From NCBI GenBank assembly GCA_902761265.1, contig CACWJV010000033.1, forward strand, positions 1 to 12,835: a stretch of 12,835 bases of DNA, written 5' to 3'. A program made the translations under genes and the position numbers. How positions within the stretch are numbered: position 1 is the first letter of the stretch; each line of letters begins with the position of its first letter. Shown here one piece after another: positions 1 to 5,796 of this stretch. This DNA is from Oscillospiraceae bacterium (GTDB lineage Bacteria > Bacillota > Clostridia > Oscillospirales > Acutalibacteraceae). A model generated the notes under the pieces. The model did not search any database and was not told the DNA's origin. It saw only the letters and a list, made by a program, of their open reading frames with translations.

Positions 1-840
1 TTTGCCGAAAAATACGGCGCGACGGCGTATCCCGCCGCCGAACAGGCGATGGCGGCCGCCGACGTGGACGGCGTCTATATTGCAACGCCCCACACGTCCC
101 ACTGCGATTACACCCTGCAGGCGCTCCGGCTGGGCAAACCGGTTCTTTGCGAAAAGCCGGTCGGCGTCAGTGCCGCCGAAGCGGATGCGATGATCGAAAC
201 GGCCAAAGCGCACGGCGTCTATTTTTGCGAAGCGATGTGGACGTGGTTTTCCGACGTGGCGCTGACTGTCAGGCAGTGGGTGCAAAGCGGAAAAATCGGC
301 GATGTACAAAAGGTGGAAATGGACTACGCCTTTCCCGGTCTGCTGATGCCGAAAACCTCCCGGGTGCGTATGCCCGCAACCGCCGGCGGCGCGCTGCTGG
401 ATATCGGGATCTACCCGGTTGCCTATTGCTACAACCTGTTCGGCTATCCGAAATCGATCCGCTGCGACGGCGTTTTGCAGGACGGAATCGACATATCCGA
501 AACCGTCACGCTCGGCTACGACGGTTTTTCCTGCGTGCTGCGCACGGGGCTCACTTCGCTCAAGGAGCGCTGCGTCATCAAAGGCAGCCGCGGCAGCATC
601 CGGCTCGATTGGTTCCACATGGCGTCCAAAGCCGTATGCAAAACAGACGCAGGCAAAGAGGTCTTCCGCGGCAAAACCGACTACCTCACCCAGTTTACCC
701 GCGTTGCCGCGGAGATCCGCGCCGGCAAAACCGAATCGGCCTATATTCCGCCGGAGACCACGCGCGACTGCTTGCGCATCCTCGATCTCTGCCGCGCGCA
801 GATGGGACTCAGCTATCCGTTTGAAAGGAGCGTGCAATGA
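1..840 (+). CDS. Gfo/Idh/MocA-family NAD(P)-dependent oxidoreductase, 5' end outside window
   Basis: The frame is open from base 1, so the first part of the N-terminal Rossmann domain, including the glycine-rich dinucleotide loop, lies outside the window; 279 residues are visible. What remains fits the family: a VYIATPHTSH strand-loop, then the LCEKPV segment around base 150 whose Lys is the usual catalytic/cofactor lysine, then the alpha/beta C-terminal domain with GGALLDIGIYP (about bases 385-420), matching the family D-x-G-x-H/Y signature. These enzymes oxidise or reduce sugar, inositol or similar hydroxyl/keto groups. The exact substrate cannot be read from the sequence. The stop codon overlaps the start of the next gene, a second member of the same family, so the two are probably translationally coupled and may act on related substrates. 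Confidence 0.9.
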   Translation, partial: FAEKYGATAYPAAEQAMAAADVDGVYIATPHTSHCDYTLQALRLGKPVLCEKPVGVSAAEADAMIETAKAHGVYFCEAMWTWFSDVALTVRQWVQSGKIGDVQKVEMDYAFPGLLMPKTSRVRMPATAGGALLDIGIYPVAYCYNLFGYPKSIRCDGVLQDGIDISETVTLGYDGFSCVLRTGLTSLKERCVIKGSRGSIRLDWFHMASKAVCKTDAGKEVFRGKTDYLTQFTRVAAEIRAGKTESAYIPPETTRDCLRILDLCRAQMGLSYPFERSVQ

Positions 841-1823
841 AAGAGATCCGGCTCGGCACGGTCGGCTCCGGCGTGATCGTGCACACCATCCTCGACGCGG
901 TGAAAGTTACCGACGGCGTGTCGCTTGCCGCCGTCTGTTCCCGCAATCAGGCGACCGGCGACGCGCTGGCCGCCGCCTACGGCTGTCCGAAGGTCTATAC
1001 CGATCTTAACGCCATGCTTTGTGACAGCGACGTGAATACCGTCTATATCGCAACGCCGAATCTGCTGCATTTTCGCCAGGCGAAGCAGGCGCTCGACGCG
1101 GGCAAACATGTGATATTGGAAAAGCCGTTTACCACAACAAAGGCCGACGCCGAAACGCTCATCCGGCTGGCAAAACAGCGAAAGCTGCTGCTTGCCGAAG
1201 CGGTGCCGACGCCGTATTTGCCGAACTTTAAAATTCTGAAAGCGCTGCTCGTGCAAATCGGCCGCGTCAAACGTGTGGACGCCGCCTACAACCAATATTC
1301 CGCACGCTACGAGAAACTGCTGCGGGGCGAACTGCCCAATATCTTTAACCCGCTGCTCGGCGGCGGCTGTTTGATGGATCTCAATTTTTACAACGCTTAT
1401 CTCAACGTCGCACTGTTCGGCGAACCCGAACGCGCCGTCTATGCCCCGACCGTTTTCCCCGGCGCGGCGGACACGTCCGGCGTGCTCACGCTGCAATATG
1501 ACGGCTTTGTTTCGGTCAATGCCGCCGCCAAGGACAAGGACGGCGCAAGCTTTTTTACCATCACAGGCGAGCGGGGAAGCATCACCGCCGAAAACGGCGC
1601 CAACGGCCTTGTGCAAATCCGCCTTTGCGTCGACGGCAGCGAAACGGTTTACAACGCGCAGCCGGCGCCGAACCGCTGGCTTTATGAAGTGGAGGCGTTG
1701 ACGAAGCTGTTTCTCGCCGAGAATTACGACAGCGTCTATGCGAATCTTTCTCCGACGCTCCGGACAGCGGACACGCTCGAACGCGCACGCAAAAGCGCCG
1801 GGCTGTTGTTTCCGGGCGATTAA
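837..1823 (+). CDS. Gfo/Idh/MocA-family oxidoreductase (second of a pair)
   Basis: A complete 328-residue protein, normal length for the family. The ATG overlaps the upstream TGA as ATGA, and AAGGAG at 825-830 sits 6 bases before it, which fixes the start. The N-terminus has a Rossmann glycine loop (LGTVGSGVIV, residues 6-15), then VYIATPN, then LEKPF near residue 98 with the expected catalytic-site Lys. The C-terminal domain has GGGCLMDLNFY, where the usual D-x-G-x-H/Y reads D-L-N-F-Y: the Asp and aromatic are kept and the Gly is replaced by Asn. It is only moderately similar to its upstream partner, so this is an old duplication or separate recruitment, not a recent copy. It is probably cytoplasmic, since no signal peptide is seen. 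The substrate is unknown, most likely a sugar or cyclitol derivative. Confidence 0.9.
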   Translation: MKEIRLGTVGSGVIVHTILDAVKVTDGVSLAAVCSRNQATGDALAAAYGCPKVYTDLNAMLCDSDVNTVYIATPNLLHFRQAKQALDAGKHVILEKPFTTTKADAETLIRLAKQRKLLLAEAVPTPYLPNFKILKALLVQIGRVKRVDAAYNQYSARYEKLLRGELPNIFNPLLGGGCLMDLNFYNAYLNVALFGEPERAVYAPTVFPGAADTSGVLTLQYDGFVSVNAAAKDKDGASFFTITGERGSITAENGANGLVQIRLCVDGSETVYNAQPAPNRWLYEVEALTKLFLAENYDSVYANLSPTLRTADTLERARKSAGLLFPGD

Positions 1824-1840
1824 CCGGCATAGAAAATGCC

Positions 1841-1871
1841 GCCGCGGGTTTTCCGTGACGGCTCTGCTTTT
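1841..1871. terminator. weak candidate terminator between convergent genes
   Basis: The 51-base gap between the oxidoreductase stop and the converging ANTAR gene can fold as GCCG-CGG / GTTTT loop / CCG-TGA-CGGC, followed on the plus strand by TCTGCTTTT. A second small stem, CGGCAT/ATGCCG, lies at 1825-1841. Neither has a clean T-run, so a terminator is suggested mainly by the convergent layout. Confidence 0.3.
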
Positions 1872-1874
1872 GAT

Positions 1875-2468
1875 TCAGCCCTGCGCCGGGCCGCTGTCCA
1901 CAATCTCCTGCGCAATCGCACGACGCGTGACGCAGCGGTCCATCGCCTGCTTTTCAATATACCGGTGCGCCGCCGGCTCGTCCATACCGCGCTGCTCGAT
2001 GAGAATCCACTTTGCGCGGTTGACCAGCCGGATCTCCTCCATCTTTTCCTGCAGCGTGAGCGTTTTGCGTTCGTTTTTGCGCAGCCGTTCGCGGGCGGCC
2101 GCCATCCAGTGCAGCGCCAGCGCCAGCCGTGCGGCGGAGGTCGGCTTGAGCAGCGTAAACACACCGTGCGGCGTCAGCCGTTCGGTCAGCTCGGCATAAA
2201 ACGCTTCGCGCACAAGCAGCAGCGCAATCGTGTCGCTCCCGGCGCTGACGTCTACGGAAAAGCGCACGCCCATATCGTCGGGCAGCGGCGCGTTGACTAT
2301 GACAAAGTCATACGTTCGCTGCAGCACTTCGCGTTTGGCGCTGCTGATATCGCAAACGAGCGTGACCGGTTCAAACGAGGCCGCAGGCAGCAGCGGCAGC
2401 AGACCTGTGTTGAATTTTTCCGCAGCGGAAACCACGAGCACGCTGTAGACGTGTTCTTTCATATCCAT
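1875..2468 (-). CDS. ANTAR-domain response-regulator-like antiterminator, downstream of glutamine synthetase
   Basis: A 197-residue protein. AAAGGAGG (2476-2483) lies 7 bases before the ATG at 2468, so this ATG is preferred over the second Met at residue 3. Residues about 6-118 look like a receiver domain (hydrophobic LVV strand, FVIVNAPLPDDMG loop, LLKP near residue 108). The phosphoacceptor position reads Asn59 and the N-terminal acidic pair is missing (VVSAAE), so it is a pseudo-receiver unlikely to be phosphorylated on Asp. Residues about 120-140 are a charged helix, probably a coiled-coil dimer linker. Residues about 140-190 match the ANTAR RNA-binding domain (RAKWILIEQRGMDEPAAHRYIEKQ). 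ANTAR proteins bind RNA hairpins and prevent transcription termination. The gene follows glutamine synthetase by 44 bases on the same strand, an arrangement known in clostridia, where the product is thought to tune nitrogen genes. The leader hairpins at 3751-3804, 3982-4034, 4041-4089 and 5569-5617 are candidate targets. Confidence 0.88.
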   Translation of the reverse strand: MDMKEHVYSVLVVSAAEKFNTGLLPLLPAASFEPVTLVCDISSAKREVLQRTYDFVIVNAPLPDDMGVRFSVDVSAGSDTIALLLVREAFYAELTERLTPHGVFTLLKPTSAARLALALHWMAAARERLRKNERKTLTLQEKMEEIRLVNRAKWILIEQRGMDEPAAHRYIEKQAMDRCVTRRAIAQEIVDSGPAQG

Positions 2469-2512
2469 GTTGCCGCCTCCTTTCGCCGTCCTTTGTTTTC
2501 CGCGGAATCCCG

Positions 2513-3724
2513 TTACCGGTTGCAGTAGATATCAAGCACACGCGCCGGAACATGGGCGCGGATAAAATTGCTGTCGGCCGCGGCGCGGCACGCCGCCTGC
2601 AGCGAGTCCGGCAGCCGGTCAAACTGCGACAAAAACTGCGCGTCGGCTTTATACAGATTGACGTCACACGGTTCGGGCAGCGGCAGATCGTGCTGCATCC
2701 CGTCGAGCGAAGCGTAGATGATCAGCGCAAAGGTCAGATAGGGGTTGGCCGTCGGGTCGGCGGAGCGCAGCTCCATGCGGCGGTATTCGTCCGAAGCTGC
2801 CGGAATGCGGATAAGCTGCGAGCGGTTTTCACACGACCAAGACAGATAGCGCGGCGCTTTGTTGTTGCCGAGCCGTTGATACGACTGCGCGGTCGGATTG
2901 AGAAACGCCGTCATGGGTTTGATGTGGCTGAGCACGCCGGCAATGATCTGGCGAAACATCCCGTCGCGGTCGCACGGCTGCACGGAAAGGTTGATATGAA
3001 ACCCGTTGCCCGGTGCGTTTTCCAACGGCTTTGCCGAAAAATCGGCGCAAAGCCCGTTGCGGTGCGCAACGGTTTTGACAATGGTCTGAAACGTTTGCGC
3101 CTGGTCGGCGGCAGTCAGCGCGTCGGCATAGCGAAAGTCGATCTCGTTTTGGCCGGGACCCTCCTCGTGGTGGGAGCTTTCCGGGCGGATGCCCATTTGT
3201 TCGAGCGTCAAACAGATCTCGCGCCGCACATTTTCGCCGCGGTCGTCGGGCGCAATGTCCATATAGCCGGCCTTGTCATAGGGCGTTTTGGTCGGTTCCC
3301 CGTCTTCGTCCAGCCGGAACAGATAAAACTCCTGCTCCGCGCCGAAATAAAAGGTGTAGCCCCTTTCCCGCGCGTCGGCCATCGCCTGCTTGAGCAGGCT
3401 GCGCGTGTCGCATTCAAACGGCGTGCCGTCGGGGTAGGTGATGCGCGTAAACATGCGCACGACGCGTCCCTGCTCGGGCCGCCACGGCAGCAGCGCCAGC
3501 GTGTCCGGCTCCGGCCACAGCAAAAGGTCGGAGCGTGCCTCGTCGCCGAAACCGGCAATGGCCGAAGCGTCAAACGCGATACCGTATTGAAACGCACGCT
3601 CCAGCTCTTCGGCGAGGATCGAGATATTTTTTTGTTTGCCGAATACGTCGCAGAACGCCAGACGGATGAATTTCACATCCTCCTCCTGCACATATTGCAG
3701 CACTTCTTCTTTTGAAAATTGCAA
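2513..3724 (-). CDS. glnA: Type I glutamine synthetase, short divergent form, TTG start
   Basis: Predicted to make glutamine from glutamate, ammonia and ATP in the cytoplasm; 403 residues against about 440-470 for ordinary type I enzymes. The TTG at 3724 is chosen because AGGAGG lies 8 bases upstream and the protein then begins MQFSKEEVLQYV, aligning with the family N-terminus. An in-frame ATG at 3808 would add 28 basic residues that do not look like the family. Ligands seen: E130/E132 (GAEQEF), E187 and E194 (SHHEEGPGQNE), H243 (GFHINLS), R301 and R306 (NRSQLIRIP), and R316/E318/R320. Oddities: the DGSSI loop reads DASAI (residues 52-56); the flap Glu of the usual EAP motif is Lys289 (RLGNNKAP); the Arg after GF used for feedback inhibition in Bacillus is absent; and the usual C-terminal tail with W-x-x-(Y/F) and WE motifs is missing, the protein ending at LDIYCNR. 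It may be a subfamily with altered activity or regulation. It is transcribed with the ANTAR gene. Confidence 0.88.
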   Translation of the reverse strand: MQFSKEEVLQYVQEEDVKFIRLAFCDVFGKQKNISILAEELERAFQYGIAFDASAIAGFGDEARSDLLLWPEPDTLALLPWRPEQGRVVRMFTRITYPDGTPFECDTRSLLKQAMADARERGYTFYFGAEQEFYLFRLDEDGEPTKTPYDKAGYMDIAPDDRGENVRREICLTLEQMGIRPESSHHEEGPGQNEIDFRYADALTAADQAQTFQTIVKTVAHRNGLCADFSAKPLENAPGNGFHINLSVQPCDRDGMFRQIIAGVLSHIKPMTAFLNPTAQSYQRLGNNKAPRYLSWSCENRSQLIRIPAASDEYRRMELRSADPTANPYLTFALIIYASLDGMQHDLPLPEPCDVNLYKADAQFLSQFDRLPDSLQAACRAAADSNFIRAHVPARVLDIYCNR

Positions 3725-3730
3725 GAGAAG

Positions 3731-3738
3731 CACCTCCT
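3731..3738 (-). promoter_or_regulatory. ribosome binding site deciding the TTG start of glutamine synthetase
   Basis: The minus strand reads AGGAGGTG here. The AGGAGG core is 8 bases before the TTG at 3724, and no ATG lies at a suitable distance. This is the main reason for the TTG start. Confidence 0.85.
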
Positions 3739-3750
3739 GTTCTTCGGTAT

Positions 3751-3804
3751 AAAGAAAACGTCCATTCCGGCGCAGACTGATCCTGCGGGAATGAACGCCT
3801 TTGC
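3751..3804 (-). promoter_or_regulatory. terminator-like leader hairpin with GCAAAG box before glutamine synthetase
   Basis: The predicted transcript starts near 3809 and enters GCAAAGGCGTTC almost at once (box 3804-3799). CGTTCATTCC (3797-3788) pairs over 10 positions, one of them G-U, with GGAATGGACG (3768-3759). An inner CGCAG/CTGCG stem (3787-3783 with 3775-3771) caps it, and wobble pairs extend the base. The 3' side runs into TTTTCTTT (3758-3751). This resembles an intrinsic terminator placed between promoter and start codon, so it is a likely attenuator. It shares its box and layout with the gdhA and asnB leaders. Regulation by the adjacent ANTAR protein is inferred. Confidence 0.65.
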
Positions 3805-3815
3805 TCATTATGTTT

Positions 3816-3844
3816 ATTATACGCGCATTTTCCGTCTCCGTCAA
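3816..3844 (-). promoter_or_regulatory. sigma-A-type promoter of the glutamine synthetase-ANTAR operon
   Basis: The minus strand has TTGACG (3844-3839), a 17-base spacer and a perfect TATAAT (3821-3816). The predicted start of transcription is near 3809-3810, giving a leader of about 85 bases that contains the hairpin at 3751-3804. Confidence 0.85.
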
Positions 3845-3940
3845 GCCAAAACACAAAAAACACATTTCACAAAACCGCCGCCCGCCGGACAGCCGCTTTT
3901 GGTCTAATTGCATTAAATTGTAAAAAATTGAAAAATCGGG
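3845..3940. other. spacer between the two divergent promoters, AT-rich flanks
   Basis: No gene is seen. The right part (about 3904-3936) is A/T-rich with repeated ATTG and A-tracts directly upstream of the gdhA -35, resembling an UP element. The left part is T-rich on the minus strand just before the glutamine synthetase -35. A GC-rich core (about 3874-3895) lies between. No clear dyad operator was recognised. Confidence 0.4.
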
Positions 3941-3970
3941 TTGACAAATGCGGCTTTTCGGGTGTAAAAT
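3941..3970 (+). promoter_or_regulatory. sigma-A-type promoter of gdhA
   Basis: A perfect TTGACA at 3941-3946, an 18-base spacer and TAAAAT at 3965-3970, preceded by A/T-rich DNA. Transcription should start near 3977, leaving a structured leader of about 134 bases before gdhA. Confidence 0.8.
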
Positions 3971-3981
3971 GCGAAACAGAA

Positions 3982-4034
3982 GGCAAAGGGGTCTTCGGGT
4001 AAAACCCGAGGACCCTCTTTTCTTCCCGTTTTTT
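3982..4034 (+). promoter_or_regulatory. first terminator-like hairpin of the gdhA leader, with GGCAAAG box
   Basis: GGCAAAG (3982-3988) begins about 12 bases after the -10. A 13-pair stem follows: GGGGTCTTCGGGT (3988-4000) pairs with ACCCGAGGACCCT (4004-4016) around an AAA loop, with two G-U pairs. It runs into a pyrimidine-rich tail, TCTTTTCTTCCC then six Ts (4029-4034). It looks like an intrinsic terminator inside the leader. The box could instead form a small alternative stem (AAG/CTT around GGGT) that would disrupt the terminator base; this alternative is inference. Confidence 0.65.
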
Positions 4035-4040
4035 CGTAAA

Positions 4041-4089
4041 GGCAAAGACGTCTTTGCGGCAGCCGAACGCTGCCGCAGGGCGTCTTTTT
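4041..4089 (+). promoter_or_regulatory. second terminator-like hairpin of the gdhA leader, with GGCAAAG box
   Basis: GGCAAAG recurs at 4041-4047. AAAGACG (4044-4050) pairs with CGTCTTT (4081-4087). After one bulged T (4051), CTTT pairs with AGGG, then GCGGCAGC (4056-4063) pairs perfectly with GCTGCCGC (4069-4076) around CGAAC. Five Ts end it at 4089. The 5' arm is also part of a 16-base perfect palindrome, GCAAAGACGTCTTTGC (4042-4057), which is mutually exclusive with the long stem and is therefore a natural antiterminator candidate. The gdhA ribosome binding site follows at 4097-4104. Confidence 0.65.
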
Positions 4090-4110
4090 CCATTTCAAGG
4101 AGGTCATAAT

Positions 4111-5445
4111 ATGTCATACGTCAACGAAGTCATCGACCGGGTAATCCGGGAAAACCCGAACGAACCCGAATTCCATCAGGCTGTCAAAGAGGTGCTGCAT
4201 TCGCTCGAACCCGTGGTAGCGCAGCATGAGGCGCAGTTTCGCCGCGACGCGCTGCTCGAACGGCTGGTCAACCCCGAACGCCAGCTCAAGTTCCGCGTAC
4301 CGTGGATCGACGACAACGGCCAGGTACACGTCAACACCGGCTACCGCGTCCAGTTCAACAGCGCCATCGGCCCCTACAAGGGCGGCCTGCGTCTGCACCC
4401 GAGTGTGAATCTCGGCATCATCAAATTTCTCGGCTTTGAACAGATTTTCAAAAACTCCCTGACCGGTCTGCCCATCGGCGGCGGCAAGGGCGGCAGTGAT
4501 TTTGACCCCAAGGGCAAATCCGACCGCGAAATCATGGCGTTTTGCCAAAGCTTTATGACCGAGCTGTTCCGTCATATCGGCGCGGACACCGACGTGCCGG
4601 CCGGCGATATCGGCACCGGCGCGCGGGAGATCGGCTTTATGTTCGGCCAATATAAGCGGCTGCGCAACCAGTTTGAAGGCGTGCTGACCGGCAAGGGTCT
4701 CCATTTCGGCGGTTCGCTCGCCCGCACGGAAGCGACCGGCTACGGTCTGCTGTATATCCTTGACGAAGCGCTCAAGTGCCGCGGATTGTCGCTGAATGGC
4801 AAAACGATCGCCGTGTCCGGCGCGGGCAATGTGGCGATCTATGCGATTGAAAAAGCGCACCAGCTCGGCGCGAAGGTTGTGACCTGCTCGGATTCCACGG
4901 GCTGGATCTATGACGAAAACGGCATCGACGTGGCGCTGCTCAAAGAGATCAAGGAGGTCCGGCGCGCCCGTCTGACGGCCTATGCCGAAGCGCGTCCCTC
5001 CGCGGTCTATCACGAGGGCAGGGGCGTGTGGAGCACAAAATGCGACATCGCGCTGCCGTGTGCCACGCAGAACGAGCTGCATCTGGCGGACGCCGAACTG
5101 CTGGTGAAAAACGGCGTGATCGCCGTGGCCGAAGGCGCAAACATGCCCTCGACCGAAGACGCGACAAACTATCTGCTTGCGCAGCAGATCCTCTTCCTGC
5201 CCGCCAAAGCGGCCAACGCCGGCGGCGTGGCCACCTCCGCGCTGGAGATGAGTCAAAACAGCGAACGGCTCCACTGGACGTTTGAAAAGGTGGACAAAAA
5301 GTTGCAGGAGATTATGGTCAATCTTTACCACAACATCGACGACGCCGCAAAGAAATACGGCTTCGAAGGCAACTATGTGGTCGGCGCCAACATCGCCGGC
5401 TTTGAAAAGGTTGCCCAGGCGATGAACGCGCAGGGCATCGTGTAA
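4111..5445 (+). CDS. gdhA: Glutamate dehydrogenase (hexameric, probably NADP-dependent)
   Basis: Reductively aminates 2-oxoglutarate with ammonium to glutamate, or the reverse; cytoplasmic, expected to be a homohexamer. The 444 residues match the roughly 445-450 of the bacterial small-subunit class. AAGGAGGT (4097-4104) is 6 bases before the ATG. The substrate domain holds K90 (GPYKGGLR), K114, the catalytic Lys K126 in GGGKGGSDFDP, and D166 (VPAGDIG). The Rossmann domain begins near residue 228, with SGAGNVA (236-242) and TCSDSTG after the second strand. This last region is closer to the NADP-type E. coli enzyme than to the NAD-type Clostridium symbiosum enzyme, so NADP(H) use is inferred. 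The end has the conserved EMSQNSERLHWT. It is divergent from glutamine synthetase, with its own promoter and a two-hairpin leader. No separate terminator is seen before the hairpin at 5569. Confidence 0.96.
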   Translation: MSYVNEVIDRVIRENPNEPEFHQAVKEVLHSLEPVVAQHEAQFRRDALLERLVNPERQLKFRVPWIDDNGQVHVNTGYRVQFNSAIGPYKGGLRLHPSVNLGIIKFLGFEQIFKNSLTGLPIGGGKGGSDFDPKGKSDREIMAFCQSFMTELFRHIGADTDVPAGDIGTGAREIGFMFGQYKRLRNQFEGVLTGKGLHFGGSLARTEATGYGLLYILDEALKCRGLSLNGKTIAVSGAGNVAIYAIEKAHQLGAKVVTCSDSTGWIYDENGIDVALLKEIKEVRRARLTAYAEARPSAVYHEGRGVWSTKCDIALPCATQNELHLADAELLVKNGVIAVAEGANMPSTEDATNYLLAQQILFLPAKAANAGGVATSALEMSQNSERLHWTFEKVDKKLQEIMVNLYHNIDDAAKKYGFEGNYVVGANIAGFEKVAQAMNAQGIV

Positions 5446-5568
5446 ACGGCCCGCAGACAATTTGAAAGTACCCGACGTGCGCGGTGCGTTTTCTCCTCTT
5501 AAAAGTAAACTGAAATGTCTGACAACATTTTTCGGCTTTCTTTCGCATTGCGAGAGCGTTGGTACCCC

Positions 5569-5617
5569 GAGGCAAAGGTGTCTTTTCGTTGGAAAAGCGT
5601 CTTTGCCTCTTTTTTTT
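5569..5617 (+). terminator. strong hairpin plus T8 with GGCAAAG box between gdhA and the asnB operon
   Basis: GAGGCAAAG (5569-5577) pairs perfectly with CTTTGCCTC (5601-5609). The stem continues through GTG/CGT with one bulged T (5581), then CTTTTC/GAAAAG around a GTTG loop, and eight Ts follow (5610-5617). By form it is an intrinsic terminator. It carries the same box as the gdhA leader hairpins and sits only 15 bases before the next start codon, and no convincing promoter lies between it and gdhA. It may therefore both end gdhA transcripts and act as a regulated attenuator for the sORF-asnB genes. The remaining gap (5446-5568) shows nothing recognisable beyond a weak CTGACA at 5519. Confidence 0.85.
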
Positions 5618-5632
5618 GAAAGGAGTGTTTTT

Positions 5633-5785
5633 ATGCAACCGGCAACCATTCAACAACAATCCGCCGTCTTTTTCATGCCGCCGCGCGAAGAGATGCTGCT
5701 GAACACCCCGGCGCCGGCAACGCAAAGCTGCAGCCCGGCCGGCGCGCAAAGCGACTTTTCCCGGGATACCGCAGCGTTTGATTGA
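5633..5785 (+). CDS. 50-residue hypothetical small protein or leader peptide upstream of asnB
   Basis: Not recognised. The ATG at 5633 is preceded by AAAGGAG (5620-5626) at 6 bases, a good ribosome binding site directly after the terminator-like hairpin, and the stop lies 11 bases before the asnB start. The peptide begins MQPATIQQQSAVFF, is rich in Gln, Pro and Ala, and has no clear membrane segment or signal peptide. All six Gln codons are CAA, three of them consecutive (codons 7-9), whereas gdhA uses CAG 15 times and CAA 3 times. It could be a leader peptide whose translation affects asnB, a small stable protein, or chance coding. The position and ribosome binding site favour translation; function is unknown. 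Confidence 0.6.
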   Translation: MQPATIQQQSAVFFMPPREEMLLNTPAPATQSCSPAGAQSDFSRDTAAFD

Positions 5786-5796
5786 GGTGATGTTCG

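Noticed and set aside
813..1616. 267-codon open frame on the minus strand opposite the second oxidoreductase
   Set aside because: Antisense shadow; the plus-strand protein has Rossmann and EKP motifs.
2498..2507. 10-base palindrome TTCCGCGGAA between glutamine synthetase and the ANTAR gene
   Set aside because: Short, with no T-run, and it lies inside a 44-base intergenic gap of an apparent operon; likely chance.
2552..3715. 387-codon open frame on the plus strand opposite glutamine synthetase
   Set aside because: It is antisense to a clear, motif-bearing gene. Its translation is Arg/Val/Gly-rich with no recognisable domain; GC-rich third positions produce such shadows throughout the window.
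3751..4089. T-box, glutamine riboswitch (glnA RNA) or other known riboswitch
   Set aside because: No T-box TGGNACC sequence was seen in these leaders, and the known glutamine-sensing glnA and downstream-peptide RNAs are reported from cyanobacterial and marine settings; the layout here is repeated box-plus-terminator hairpins.
3913..4107. 64-codon open frame on the minus strand across the gdhA leader
   Set aside because: It overlaps the gdhA promoter and structured leader, and no good ribosome binding site or recognisable protein was seen.
5561..5567. GGTACC next to the asnB hairpin resembling part of a T-box sequence
   Set aside because: It reads TTGGTACCCC upstream of the hairpin. It resembles TGGNACC over 7 bases (TGGTACC), but no Stem I-like domain of about 100 bases or antiterminator arrangement was seen upstream of a following terminator that fits a T-box. 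Left as coincidence, with low certainty.
4114..5649. 511-codon open frame on the minus strand opposite gdhA
   Set aside because: Antisense shadow of gdhA with biased composition and no domain.
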